Positions 30,429 through 41,600 of a stretch of DNA of 64,000 bases are shown here, in pieces (position 1 is the stretch's first letter; each line of letters opens with the position of its first letter). The DNA lies in assembly GCF_000236905.1 (NCBI RefSeq), contig NC_016529.1:372001-436000 (forward strand). Direction: 5' to 3'. This stretch comes from Tetrapisispora phaffii CBS 4417. Taxonomy: Eukaryota > Ascomycota > Saccharomycetes > Saccharomycetales > Saccharomycetaceae. Made by a program: the position numbers and the translations under genes. A model generated the notes under the pieces. It was not told the origin of the DNA. It saw only the letters and a program-made list of their open reading frames with translations, and made no database searches.

Positions 30429-31152
30429 TATGCTATGAATTGTTGGTATATCTCCAAAACTAACGAAAAGACAAAAAAAACAAAATTTCTAAGGCAAATA
30501 CTTTAGAACTTGATGTGTCTATGTATCTAGAAACCTTAATAAATGTCGATTGCTCGTTGAGATATCAGATCTTGCAATGTAAGGAATAATTTGATCTGCA
30601 ATTGACCTCTATTGGAAATCGCAGGAATGCTATTGTATGTAGATATATCTAGGTGTCCTAGTTTGATATCTAACAAAGATTCGTAAGTTATTTGAAACAC
30701 AAGTTTCCAAAACCGTCCCAACAACCTTTTAAGTAATGTAACTGAGTTTAAAACACAAACAATAATGAAAACATATTTTGAGAATCATTATTATTATTAT
30801 TATTCTTTGATCTGGTCTTGTTCATTGTGTATCATAAATAAACAATAAAGTAGGGTTACAAAATTTTACCGCTTAAAAATTAAATTTGTGGTTAGGGTTG
30901 CTTTTGTGGTCAGTAGGGCTTCATAAACCCTATTTCAAACATCAGAATTTGATGATTCGATTTCGAATTCAACACATCCATAAAATGGAAGTGGTAGTAA
31001 AGTTTGTTAAAATAACAGTTAATTGAGTGACTGAAATGGTTCAAGTTGATAGAATTGAATGCAAGTGAGTGATAGAACACCGTCATTGTTTTGTTCATTT
31101 TTTTGCCTGCTTTTCTACTGCCTTTAAAGGAACTTTTTGGTCAAATCTATCG
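30429..31152. other. Divergent promoter region, CLB3 and GEP7
   Basis: This gap holds a short ATT-type trinucleotide run (30786-30802) and a Forkhead-like ATAAACAA at 30837-30844, which would fit a cyclin promoter but is weak evidence in AT-rich DNA. No gene is seen. Confidence 0.4.
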
Positions 31153-31812
31153 ATGCGTATTTTTACTTGTGCATTGAGAGGTTTACATACACAGAGCCGA
31201 GTTCCTCCAAGGTCTCTGCTTATCAAACAAGCTATACGATTGGGTAAGATTAAGCACCCTTCTAATGACCAATTAATTTCAGATTCGTTAAAAGATTTGA
31301 AAGCTATGTTTCAACCCAGTGCATCTACACAAGATGATGAAGACTTAGATATTATTAGAAAACAAAATAACGTCATAGTGAATGTTAATAATGGCAAATA
31401 TACGAAACTCATGGTCAGTAAATTGGGACTAGTTGAAAAAGATATGAAATTTGAGGATGCATCAATACTAATCAACAATTTCAAAAAATTATCTTGGGAT
31501 GAGTTACAATTTATAATTGATGCCACTGAATATCAATACCCAAATGACACCAATTGGAATAAATTGCCGGTTTTCATCAAACAACTTCAATATTACATAG
31601 GGTATGGTTCATATGGCCCCAGAGAAAGTATACCTTTTGCTCATTCTAATGGCATTCCCATGGATTTTACTTACAATCATAGTTCAAGAATGATTCAAGA
31701 TAAACACCAGGTCATTAAAAGGTTGTCCAGTGAGAGGTTGACAAATATCAATTCCATCTACAAAAATGAATCATTGGATTATTTCACAAAATATGTGGTT
31801 ATTTTTTCGTAA
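31153..31812 (+). CDS. GEP7: Gep7-like mitochondrial protein, apparently truncated by a frameshift
   Basis: From the ATG at 31153 the frame gives 219 residues with a basic N-terminus suited to mitochondrial import. The segment RVPPRSLLIKQAIRLGK resembles S. cerevisiae Gep7 (YGL057C, 287 residues), a mitochondrial protein known from genetic interactions with prohibitins, and GYGSYGPR matches a later conserved block. Position beside RAD6 agrees. The frame stops at 31812 just as a hydrophobic stretch begins. A shift of one base at the T run 31802-31807 would continue it for 29 codons to a stop at 31893-31895. The molecular function is unknown. The upstream in-frame part from 31069 has no ATG. 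Confidence 0.7.
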   Translation: MRIFTCALRGLHTQSRVPPRSLLIKQAIRLGKIKHPSNDQLISDSLKDLKAMFQPSASTQDDEDLDIIRKQNNVIVNVNNGKYTKLMVSKLGLVEKDMKFEDASILINNFKKLSWDELQFIIDATEYQYPNDTNWNKLPVFIKQLQYYIGYGSYGPRESIPFAHSNGIPMDFTYNHSSRMIQDKHQVIKRLSSERLTNINSIYKNESLDYFTKYVVIFS

Positions 31813-31895
31813 TGGTAATGGCCACTTGTGAATTAAATGACTATATTAAAAAGAAGGACAATGATAAGGTGACTATTCCATATTGGGAAAAATGA

Positions 31896-32339
31896 ATCAC
31901 TGGTAATCATGCAGCTTTGTCCTATTCGAATGTTTATTCTTAAGCAAAGACCATTGCAAAAGTAATATGTCATCAACTTCCCATGTACATACATTATTTA
32001 AATACTATTCGATAAATCTCAAGCAGAAATATAATCAGAATTTAATATATATATTCAAACAAAGTAATATGTTGTTAATCTTTTGACTAGATATAAATAC
32101 TAATTTTAAATATAAATGTTAATTAAATATAAAAATTAATGTAATGGCAGATTATGTGAGAATATTATGCAATTTAGTAATCAACTTAATTAAAGTTTCG
32201 AAAGTTAACGAAAGGCCATGTTTTTAGTTGTTTTTGGGTTTTTTAACAACGTTGGTGTGTTCACATAAAAAAAGTCGATTCTAAGAAACCTTAACAAGCC
32301 AATACTGGCATGGAAAGGATAATTTTATCAACCGGAACA
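31896..32339. other. Convergent intergenic region, GEP7 and RAD6
   Basis: This 444-bp AT-rich gap lies between two gene ends. I see no gene, repeat or RNA in it. Confidence 0.5.
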
Positions 32340-32849
32340 TCATTCGTTATCATCATCTTCATCATCATCATCGTCGTCGTCCATATCTTCTAAATCATCT
32401 TCCCACGATTTTTCTACAGTCTCCTGTACTTTTTTTATGTATTGAGACTTGTGGTCTTTAAATAAAGTTGCTGCCTCAACATTTGCAGGTGACGCTGGAT
32501 TTGGATCATTGAACAAACTTTGGATAGAAGTCAGTATCGAAGCGACATCGTATGTCGGAGTCCACCTGTTCTGTAAGATATCCAAACATATTTCACCATT
32601 TGCATAAACATTAGGATGGAACATTTCACTAATAAATTTAACGTGAGGTGGCTTGTTAGGGTATTCTTCGTCAAATTCTAGCAATAATCTAAATGTTCCA
32701 TCTTCATATGGGGTATCGGAAGGACCGATTATCATAGCATTCCAAATCATTACGTTATCAGGCAATGGAGATCCCGAAACTCCAGGTGGAGCATCCTCCT
32801 TCATTCTTTTAAAATCTCTCATAAGTCTTCTCCTAGCTGGTGTCGACAT
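32340..32849 (-). CDS. RAD6: Ubiquitin-conjugating enzyme Rad6
   Basis: The 169-residue protein starts [23 protein letters not shown] and has the active-site cysteine at position 88 (NGEICLDIL), the HPN triad just before it, and the fungal acidic tail of about 20 Asp/Glu residues. Rad6 works with Rad18 on PCNA in DNA damage tolerance, with Bre1 on histone H2B, and with Ubr1 in the N-degron pathway. S. cerevisiae Rad6 (YGL058W) is 172 residues. PKP2 lies upstream on the same strand, as in S. cerevisiae. Confidence 0.98.
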   Translation of the reverse strand: MSTPARRRLMRDFKRMKEDAPPGVSGSPLPDNVMIWNAMIIGPSDTPYEDGTFRLLLEFDEEYPNKPPHVKFISEMFHPNVYANGEICLDILQNRWTPTYDVASILTSIQSLFNDPNPASPANVEAATLFKDHKSQYIKKVQETVEKSWEDDLEDMDDDDDDDEDDDNE

Positions 32850-33423
32850 ATTATAACAGTATTGTTATTGGTATATTCAAGAATATCAGGTAACCTTAAT
32901 TGTTCACAGAGAAAAGTAAAAAAATGTGATTCACTGGGGGGAGGAGATTGTGAAATATAGATAAGAATTGATATCAATAAAATTCACTAACCTAAGCACA
33001 AATTCCTTGGATTATATATCAGTTTACATATGATCAAGATACTATATATATCAACGTTTATCAGTTACATTTGTTTATTAATATATTGTAAATTATAAAT
33101 ACACTTGTATTATTTTTTGAAATGAAATGTTTCTTGAGCTTTCCCGCGCTTTAACTTCATTTCACATAGTATTAAGCTATTGAGAAGGACAAATGTTACT
33201 AAGAACTATGAGAAATCAATAGCCTCCTGAGATTAAATAAGTTGATGTTTAACTTTGTTCATCTTCAAATGAGTGTTTTAATACATCCTGTACTTGATAA
33301 TTTTTGAACGGTGAATTCGAATAACTATAATATTCCATGGGCTTAGAAGATGACGGCTGCATTTAAAAAAAGAATATATAAATACGTTTATTTGTTTATA
33401 TAGGGTTGTATTCACAAGGTATC
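32850..33423. other. Intergenic, RAD6 promoter and PKP2 3' region
   Basis: This 574-bp gap contains no recognisable gene. A short G run near 32936 and a CCCGCGC near 33145 are the only GC-rich patches, and I cannot assign them to a factor. Confidence 0.4.
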
Positions 33424-34908
33424 CTATACTTTATCTAATTGTAATTTTTTTGTGTTTTTCATTAAATTCCCTAGCTTGAGAACGGTATCTGTACCATGAC
33501 CTGGAATGGAGTGTAATGTGATATCACCATTCCAATATTCTGCGTACACTTTGCATGTAGCTAAACCTATTCCTAGTTTATGACGGAATGGTCTTTCCAA
33601 TAAACCTTTTAGGGGTTTTTCAAATTTGAAGATGCCCTTTGACAGATTGGTGTCACTCATTGACTGTAAAGAAGTGTGTCGATATAGATCTTTGGCCGAT
33701 TTTATATTTTTATTTTTTGAGGATTTACTCTGGTATATGTAATCATAAATGGAGACAGTCTGTAACCCTGGAAGTCTATGGAAATTTTCTAATGATTTCG
33801 CTGTCATTTCTTTATTCTTACCAAATGACCATATACTTTGATCATCGTAATCTAATCCACCCGCTTTATCTGAAATACGGAATAAATATGATTCTTCATT
33901 TTTTATTATGGTTACTTTTATTTCATTAGGTTTATCCAGACCCATTCTGATATATTCCTTAATTGTAGCTTCATATGTATTTCTTAATATCTCACTTAAT
34001 ATATATTTGAGATGGGCTGGTAAGAAATAAAATTTAAGGTCTCTATGTCCTTCGATGATAAATTCCGGCATCGGCATGCTATCAAAATACATTGTCCTCA
34101 CTGCATGTTCACAAGAGTTCTTAGCGGCTATTAAGAAATCGTATGCAGAACATTCCTGGAATATATCCCCCAAAACCAGGGCATTTTTCTTTTTCCCACT
34201 AGCAAAGTTTGTTGTTAAACCAATGTGCTCTTCAACAATCAATCTCCTTGATATACGAGCCCGTATTAGTTGCGAAAGCAACTCATCCATCTTATCCTTG
34301 GGATATAAGTCTAATATTATGCATTCTAGGGCACCCATAATCATATGAGGTAAATTCAAAGAATTAAAATCTTGCAAAATTAATGATAAAAATTCTGTAA
34401 ACTTATGATTATCTTCCAGTGTACGTATAGCGGGAAACTTTCTAAACCTTTCAAAAATATTATAATACGACTCATAAACCTGTTGAAAGTGGAAATTATT
34501 TGTAACAGCAAATGGTAACTGTTGTAACTTATATATCTGATGGGCAATTCTTATACATAGTTCCTCCTTGACGAAAATCCCTGAATTTATAATTTTTTGT
34601 TTGGTCAATGTTGTTGAATCATCATAATATTGTGCCAATTGCATCAACGACATTGCATGTGGAGCCTTCTTTAAGTAATCATTTAGTAAGATTGTCCTAT
34701 TATGGTAGTAATGTTGTTGATTGACATGTTTCGATCTAGGTTGATAAGCACCCATTGTACTTTCGATATATCGTACTAACTCCTCATTGATTGGTTTAAT
34801 AGGCGAATACTTAGTGAAATCAGGAATTTGGGAAACATTTGGAGTTCGAATTGAATGTGAGCATCGTATACTAATCCTATGACAATTTTTCAATTTAAAG
34901 CCATACAT
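33424..34908 (-). CDS. PKP2: Mitochondrial pyruvate dehydrogenase kinase Pkp2
   Basis: The 494-residue protein has an N-terminus suited to mitochondrial import and the PDK/BCKDK helical domain, with the RISRRLIVEEH segment (His228). A GHKL ATPase domain follows: N-box-like SEILRNTYEATIKEY (about 305-319), DKAGGLD (347-353) and GIGLATCKVYAEYWNGDI near residue 460. Such kinases phosphorylate the E1 alpha subunit of pyruvate dehydrogenase and switch it off. S. cerevisiae Pkp2 (YGL059W) is 491 residues, while Pkp1 is shorter and more diverged. RAD6 and YBP2 flank it as in S. cerevisiae. Confidence 0.92.
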   Translation of the reverse strand: MYGFKLKNCHRISIRCSHSIRTPNVSQIPDFTKYSPIKPINEELVRYIESTMGAYQPRSKHVNQQHYYHNRTILLNDYLKKAPHAMSLMQLAQYYDDSTTLTKQKIINSGIFVKEELCIRIAHQIYKLQQLPFAVTNNFHFQQVYESYYNIFERFRKFPAIRTLEDNHKFTEFLSLILQDFNSLNLPHMIMGALECIILDLYPKDKMDELLSQLIRARISRRLIVEEHIGLTTNFASGKKKNALVLGDIFQECSAYDFLIAAKNSCEHAVRTMYFDSMPMPEFIIEGHRDLKFYFLPAHLKYILSEILRNTYEATIKEYIRMGLDKPNEIKVTIIKNEESYLFRISDKAGGLDYDDQSIWSFGKNKEMTAKSLENFHRLPGLQTVSIYDYIYQSKSSKNKNIKSAKDLYRHTSLQSMSDTNLSKGIFKFEKPLKGLLERPFRHKLGIGLATCKVYAEYWNGDITLHSIPGHGTDTVLKLGNLMKNTKKLQLDKV

Positions 34909-35329
34909 AATAAAATATTACTCGACAATATAATATTGTTTTTTAACAAGCGAACTGTGATATAAAGAACACTGTTGATACCTCTATGACAGTCTCAACA
35001 TTACTATAGAATTATCGATTACAGAATAGATGATAACTTTAGTTTCTTATATAGGAGTTGATTAGCGTTTATTAAAACCTTTTAAAGGTACTTCTCATGC
35101 TGACTCACTTGAAAAGAACTTCTAATGCTAAGTCACGTGATAATCTAAAACTTGATATGCTCTGTAAGACCTTAAAGGTGTGATGTAGATGTATGGATAG
35201 TTTGTAAATATAGTTAACGATATATATATATCTGGACTTCTATCGATGGATGTAGTTATTAGTTTGTTTTATGGAGTTTAAATTCTTTATAATTTTGTTG
35301 TTGTTTTTTTAATTTCATTCAAATTGAAG
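34909..35329. other. PKP2 promoter region
   Basis: This 421-bp gap holds an imperfect tandem repeat carrying a Gcn4-type site and an E-box, described separately. No gene is seen. Confidence 0.5.
35090..35139. promoter_or_regulatory. Imperfect tandem 22-bp repeat with Gcn4-type site and CACGTG box
   Basis: Two 22-bp units (35090-35111 and 35118-35139) agree at 18 positions. The first contains TGACTCA (35101-35107), the Gcn4 core. The second contains GTCACGTG (35132-35139), a Cbf1/Pho4-type E-box. They lie 180-230 bp upstream of PKP2. Confidence 0.5.
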
Positions 35330-37270
35330 TTATTTCACTGAAGTACTTATGAACTCCTTTAATGTTTCCATTGAAATTTTAATGAACCCAATTTCTGGAA
35401 GTTCTTCTTCAATTGGTTCGTCTTGAAATTCTTTAGTAAACTGCTCATCTATTATTATAAGCAAGTTTAAGTTCCATTGCCTTCTTAACACAATCATTAG
35501 GTTCAAAAAACTTAACAATAGGGTCAATTGCCTTTTATCTTTCTTGTCTTTTATCGTTGATTCAAATGTTATGGAGTAAAGACTATGGATTTTGGCAATG
35601 ATATCGTCATCCAATTTAATTATTGGTCTTGGCGGTAATGCTGGTAATTTTTGATCTTTGTCTTCAGTTACAAAATATGATTGTACTTGGCAAATATCTT
35701 TGATCAGTAGTGTCTTTAAAATGTATAGTATAACAATCTTTGCCTCAATAAATGGGCAAGTTAGTAACGTATCCACAATAAAGTCAAATGATTCTGCTTG
35801 AGTTACAGATGCCAATATTTGGGTAATGATAAAAAGATAAATTGTTCGAACATTACTATCTGCTTCATTGCGTACTTTCATTAATAATAATTGAAGAAAA
35901 ACATTTTTAATGTTTAAAGGAATTCTAGATAACTGTCTTTTAATTTCAGTTGAATTTGAACATTCCATGAAAGAATTAATAATCATGTATCTTGCAACAC
36001 TTTCAACAAAGACGTTATTCATATTTTGTGAGTATATTGAACAACTTGAACAATGCAAATATAAGTAAATACTCTCTTCTAAAGAATAAGTGATAGACAC
36101 TGCATCATTTTTTGAGAGCATAAACATCCCAAAATACGTTAAAATTGCAAATATTCCAGTAGAAGGATCTTTAAGGTTTGATAAATTCTTAATTTCATGT
36201 GTATATGCTAAATGATAAATCAATTCATTCAATTTAGATGCAGGTAAACTCTCAAATTCACCATTAGGTGACTCAAAATTTGTGATATCATTGTATAACT
36301 CTTTTGAATTATTTTTTATAGTCTCGAATTGATTATGTAAGTCTAATCCAAACTTGGTTGCCATATCACAGTACATTTGAACTCGGTTGTTATCGTAAGT
36401 ATAATCATTGGCATCAATATTAAATTTTTTGTCGATACCACTATATATTTGCAAATCACAGCCACTTTCAGTATTACTATAAAGTAACGATATTAACATA
36501 AATTGGCCTGACAATAGAATTTTATTGCATAGTCTTATTTCTTCCTCCTTGATGTCTTTATATTCACTTTTCGATAACCCCAGATCAGTTATAAAATCCT
36601 TAGGTGGTATTTCTACATGGAAATCCGCGAGGAACTTATATATTATGGTCTCAAAGCAAACTTGCTCTTTAAGTAATGATAAATTGGTAGTCACGTATTT
36701 ACGCAAAGCCTCATAAAACATTCGTAAGAATTTAGAAGGGTAGACAGTTTTAATATTTTTAAAAGATGCAGTACCTAAATTCATGATTAGAAAAAATTGA
36801 GCTAAAAATGATAATTCTGCCAGAGTATCACTTTCTTCATCAATGCCTTCAGATTTATAGAACTGTGCTGTAATGGCAGAAATATCAGAAGTCGATAGCA
36901 TATCGCAAAACGCAATAAAATATTCCTTTGGATTACTATACTTGATTATTATATCAAAGGATTCATTGATTAAAAGGAATATTTCATCTTTTCTCCACTC
37001 TATAGGAACATTTTTCTTATCTTTAAACATACATAAACCAATAATTGATTTTGGAAGATCCCAACCTATTTCATAAACCACATCATGGAATCGATTCAAT
37101 TGAATATTCAAAGCTTTTAAAAATAAATAAGACATCTCAGTAGTCGACGCCTCAGATTTACATATGGTCTCACAATAACTGTCGATTATTGTAACCAAGC
37201 TAATACAATCTAGCTCCTTATCATTAAACGCATTGTTCAACCTATCACAAAAACCACTACTAACAGTCAT
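35330..37270 (-). CDS. YBP2: Ybp2/Ybp1 family protein (Yap1-binding, kinetochore-linked)
   Basis: From the ATG at 37270 the protein has 646 residues; the frame continues upstream to 37312 without an ATG. It is helical throughout and matches the Ybp1/Ybp2 family. Ybp1 helps Hyr1/Gpx3 activate the peroxide-sensing factor Yap1, and Ybp2 has a milder oxidative role and also binds kinetochore proteins. Length agrees with S. cerevisiae Ybp2 (YGL060W, 641). It sits between PKP2 and DUO1 as in the YGL059W-YGL061C order. YBP1 (YBR216C) adjoins PYC2 in S. cerevisiae, so this locus is syntenic with both and may serve both roles. Confidence 0.8.
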   Translation of the reverse strand: MTVSSGFCDRLNNAFNDKELDCISLVTIIDSYCETICKSEASTTEMSYLFLKALNIQLNRFHDVVYEIGWDLPKSIIGLCMFKDKKNVPIEWRKDEIFLLINESFDIIIKYSNPKEYFIAFCDMLSTSDISAITAQFYKSEGIDEESDTLAELSFLAQFFLIMNLGTASFKNIKTVYPSKFLRMFYEALRKYVTTNLSLLKEQVCFETIIYKFLADFHVEIPPKDFITDLGLSKSEYKDIKEEEIRLCNKILLSGQFMLISLLYSNTESGCDLQIYSGIDKKFNIDANDYTYDNNRVQMYCDMATKFGLDLHNQFETIKNNSKELYNDITNFESPNGEFESLPASKLNELIYHLAYTHEIKNLSNLKDPSTGIFAILTYFGMFMLSKNDAVSITYSLEESIYLYLHCSSCSIYSQNMNNVFVESVARYMIINSFMECSNSTEIKRQLSRIPLNIKNVFLQLLLMKVRNEADSNVRTIYLFIITQILASVTQAESFDFIVDTLLTCPFIEAKIVILYILKTLLIKDICQVQSYFVTEDKDQKLPALPPRPIIKLDDDIIAKIHSLYSITFESTIKDKKDKRQLTLLLSFLNLMIVLRRQWNLNLLIIIDEQFTKEFQDEPIEEELPEIGFIKISMETLKEFISTSVK

Positions 37271-37575
37271 TTTGAATTGTAGTTTGTCGTTAACTAATTG
37301 ATCAGTACTCACACTATATAATTCACTAGCACGATCTTAATCGATTGCTCATTTATTACATCAATTCAAATTAAATAGGAATACGTTATATAATCATGTA
37401 CATATAGTAAGAGATACAAATACATTGTTTTTAAGCTTAATGATGTTTAAGATGTTTCACCTTTGCGACCTTACTACGGATTTGATAAGAGCCGCATTCA
37501 TTGTAGTTGTTAACATCAAATTTAAAGTGTAAACAATAATATGGTAAATACTTCTGTAACTAAAAATAAAAAGTT

Positions 37576-37634
<59 letters not shown>

Positions 37635-37798
37635 TTATAAGAATCGGTTTAAATTTAGATAGGTTTGTTGACTAAGTTTATTACAATACTCGATATCAAT
37701 AATACTCTAAAGTCTCTGTTATAAGAAATCTGTTCTCTATTGAGATAATTGAATAATTAGTATTTTAATTAAACGAAATTTTGTACAAGCATAGCATT
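37271..37798. other. Divergent promoter region, YBP2 and DUO1
   Basis: This 528-bp gap is dominated by a 52-bp (TA)n run described separately. No other element is recognised. Confidence 0.5.
37578..37629. repeat. (TA)n microsatellite, 26 units
   Basis: An uninterrupted TA run of 52 bp, the longest simple repeat in the window, lies between divergent YBP2 and DUO1, about 170 bp upstream of DUO1. Confidence 0.95.
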
Positions 37799-38449
37799 AT
37801 GAATTCTGATAAAACTGACAATATTGATAAGTTGATCCCTGAAATGTTTGACCAAATGAGGTCAAATTTTGAGAGTAAACTGAATTCTCCAATACATAAC
37901 AGGACTAAGAATAATAAATTGGTATCGACGAATATTTCAACGCAATCACTGTTAAAGGAATTGGAGGCTCTGGATAAAATTATTCCAATGATCGAAAATA
38001 TTAATAAGAATCTAAAAAGCGTCTTACCATCTCATATTACTAAGATACAAGAGACGTGCAAAACCACAAATATGATACTAGATTCATGGATTAGTATACA
38101 TTCTCAGGCAGGTTATATTCACCAATTAATGACCAAACAACAGTTGAATGGTGATATTGATACAAGTACTATTGAAAAGAGCAAATCTGAAGTTAATGAA
38201 TTGAAGAAAGTTTACGAAGAGTTACAAAATAAGAGAGATAGTGTTGAGAATAAGAGATTTAATAGCAAAGGAACATTTTCATTGAATAAAAGGCCAAATA
38301 ACATTAGAAAAGTTCAAAAGCCTTCCCCTAGAGAACTTCATCAAAACAAGCTGAGAAATGCATATAGAGAGAGGGCATCGAATATTCCAAACATTAGTTC
38401 GAGAATCACAAGACCAACAGCTAGCAGCCAAAGGAAGATGTTCAAATAA
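37799..38449 (+). CDS. DUO1: Duo1, DASH/Dam1 complex subunit
   Basis: From the ATG at 37799 the protein has 216 residues; six upstream in-frame codons begin with TTG. The conserved Duo1 core (about residues 45-105) includes SLLKELEALDKIIPMIENINKNLK and ETCKTTNMILDSWISIHSQAGYIHQLM, followed by a coiled coil and a basic tail. Duo1 belongs to the ten-subunit DASH complex, which rings microtubules and couples kinetochores to them. S. cerevisiae Duo1 (YGL061C) is 247 residues. It is convergent with PYC1. Confidence 0.92.
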   Translation: MNSDKTDNIDKLIPEMFDQMRSNFESKLNSPIHNRTKNNKLVSTNISTQSLLKELEALDKIIPMIENINKNLKSVLPSHITKIQETCKTTNMILDSWISIHSQAGYIHQLMTKQQLNGDIDTSTIEKSKSEVNELKKVYEELQNKRDSVENKRFNSKGTFSLNKRPNNIRKVQKPSPRELHQNKLRNAYRERASNIPNISSRITRPTASSQRKMFK

Positions 38450-38652
38450 ACTAATTATAATAGAAAACAGGTGTATTCTGTTTTACTGGTATTATATTAA
38501 TGGTAATTTTATCCTGATCTGTGACCTTATTAAAACTTAAAGAAGCAAAGGCTGTATAACTGTTCCATATGATATTGATGTAATTAAATAAGAATTAAAT
38601 TTTAATAAAACAACGATATTAACTAAAATATTTGAAAATTGTAAAATTCTTT

Positions 38653-41600
38653 TCATAGCTGATCCTCAGAAATTGGTTCTAGTTCAACTAGTAAGTCAGA
38701 GCTGTAAACATTGTCATGATCTTTGACGTATATCTTCTTCACCTTGCCGTCGATAGGGGATGATATAGCCATTTCCATTTTCATGGCACTTAGAATAGCA
38801 ATTGTTTGGCCGCTCCTAACTATATTACCTTTCTGGACTTTTATTTCTATTATTACACCTGTCATTGGAGCTCCGATATGATAATTATTACTTGAATCTG
38901 CTTTTTTATTAACTACTTTCTTCACAGCTGCAGATTTATCAATCACTGCAACCTTTCTTAACTCACCATTCAATTCAAAGTACACCTCACGTATGCCTGT
39001 TTCTTTGTTTATGGTACCTACTGCTTGCAGTCTTGCAATTAAGTTTTTACCTTTTTCGATCGTCACCTCAATTTCCTCACCAATAGTCGGAGGTGCTAAA
39101 AAGTTTTTAGTTGGGATAACAGACAAATCACCATATTTCTCTTTGGTATTTTGAAACTCTTCGAATATCTGTGGATGCATATTATAAGATGCGACATCTT
39201 CATCTGATATATTACCATATTTGGCTTGTAATGTTTCTTTAATTTTATGTAGATCATAAGGAGGCAATTCTAAACCAGGCCTCTGATTCAATTTTCTCCT
39301 CTTATTTCTTAATGAATCTGTTCTGAAAGGTTCTGGAAATCCACCATATGGTTTTCCCATAAGACCTTCAAAGAAATCCATAACAGAACCAGGAAGACTC
39401 AATGAGCTTGCTAATCTCCTTATATCATCAGATGTTAACTTGTTGCTAACCATAAATTGTGCTAAATCACCAACTACCTTGGAGGTAGGAGTAACTTTGA
39501 TTATATCACCTAATAGATAATTTGCCTCTTTATATGCTCTTTTGGTCTCTTCCCACTGATCTCCTAAACCCAATTGTTGTGATTGAAAGAACATATTGGC
39601 TAGCTGACCACCAGGAATTTCATGGTGGTACACCTCGGGATCAGGACCTTTCAAATCAACCTCGAAACATGAATATAGCAATCTCATTTCAGCCCAGTAA
39701 CTATCTAATTGACTGACATGATCAACATTTATATTGGTATCAATTTCACCATCTAGTGATGCTAGTAATGCATTGATAGAACCCTGAGAAGTCAGTCCAG
39801 ACATTGAATTTGATGCTACATCAACGACGTCAGCGCCAGATAAAGCACAAGCAGTCATAGAAGTCACAGCAGTACCTGCGGAGTCATGTGAATGGACATG
39901 AAGAGGTAAGTGTGGGTATTTTGCTCTTAATGAACCAATCAATAATTTTGCAGCAGCAGGTTTCATTGTACCGGCCATGTCCTTAATACCAAGAATATGT
40001 GTACCCATTCTAACCACTTGTTCGGTAATTTCTAAATAATAATCCAAGTTATATTTCTTTCCAGGCTGTAACATATCTCCGGAATAGCATATAGTGGCCT
40101 CAACAACACCACCTGCCTTCTTAACAGCATCGACACCAACTTTTAATTGTTGTATATCGTTGAGAGAATCAAAAACTCTAAAGATATCTATACCATTTGT
40201 TTTAGCACAATTAACAAAATGATTAATTGCATTATCCGGTAATGACGAATATGAAACGCCATTAGCACCTCTTAATAACATTTGGAATGGAATATTTGGC
40301 ACTAATTTTCTAAGTTTTCTCAATCTATCCCAAGGATTCTCATAAAGAAATCTCATAGAGATATCGAACGTCGCACCACCCCAACACTCTAGTGCAAAAG
40401 CACCGGACAAAGCATGAGCAGTTGTTTGTGCAATTGCAACTAAATCGTATGTCCTGACTCTTGTTGCAAGTAACGATTGATGTGCGTCTCTCCATGTAGT
40501 ATCCATGATTAATGTCCCTTTATAATTTCTGATCTGTCTTGCAAATTCTTCAGGACCATGAGTTAACAGAATTTGTCTCCAACCCATAGGTGGAGCTTTA
40601 TTTATAACATCAATTTCTAGTCCTTTATCATCATATAATTTAGGAATCTTAGGGCTTTTTAGTAATTTAGGTAATCCAACTTGCCCTTTGATTGCTGGAC
40701 CATTAACAACTAATTCTGATAAATATTGAAGAATTTTTTGAGCTCTATTTTGTGATGAAGTCATTTGGTATAATGACGGCGTATCATCAATGAAAGAGGT
40801 CCAATATGAACCTTTGATAAAAATTCGATTATTTAATAAAGTTAGTAAAAATGGTATATTTGACTTCACACCTCTGATTCTAAACTCTTTTAATGCACGT
40901 AGCATTTTTCGTCTTACTATCTCATAGGTGGAGCCTGAACAAGTACATTTAACTAACATAGAATCATAATATGGAGATATAATGGCTCCTGCAAAAGCAT
41001 TACCACCATCCAATCGTACCCCATTGCCACCTGAGGATCTATAAACTTCTAATCTACCACTATCTGGTTGAAATTTGTTTGAAGGGTCTTCTGTGGTTAT
41101 TCGAGCTTGTATCGAAAACCCTCTTATTGCGATTTTATCTTGGATAAGTCCCAATTGTGTTAAAGATGCTCCAGCTGTAATTTGAATTTGGGCAGCAATA
41201 ATGTCAATACCTACAATTTCTTCGGTTATTGTATGCCCTACCTGAATGTAAGGGTTCATTTCAATAAAATAATATCTATTGTTTTGATCAATTAAAAACT
41301 CTACTGTTCCAGCATTTTGAAATCCTGCTGCTTTAGCTAATCTAACACTATCTGCCAATAGTGAATTTCTGATATGTGGTGATAAAATCTTTGATGGGGC
41401 TACTTCTACTATATTTTGGTGCTTTCTTTGAACTGTACAATCTCTTTCGTAAAGATGTACGACATTACCATAATTATCAGCTAATATTTGAACTTCGATA
41501 TGTTTTGATTTTTCTATATATTTTTCTATGAAACAAGTCCCATTTCCAAAAGCAGCAATTGCCTCTGATCTAGCTCTTTGAAAAGCATCAGCTATATCTT

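Noticed and set aside
30837..30844. Forkhead-like ATAAACAA in the CLB3 promoter
   Set aside because: It fits the gene but no paired Mcm1 site was found, and such a motif is frequent in AT-rich DNA.
35131..35240. GTCACGTG followed by AT-rich DNA as a possible point centromere
   Set aside because: The following 80 bp are not AT-rich enough and there is no CDEIII-like sequence (a TGT...CCGAA core). An ordinary E-box explains it.
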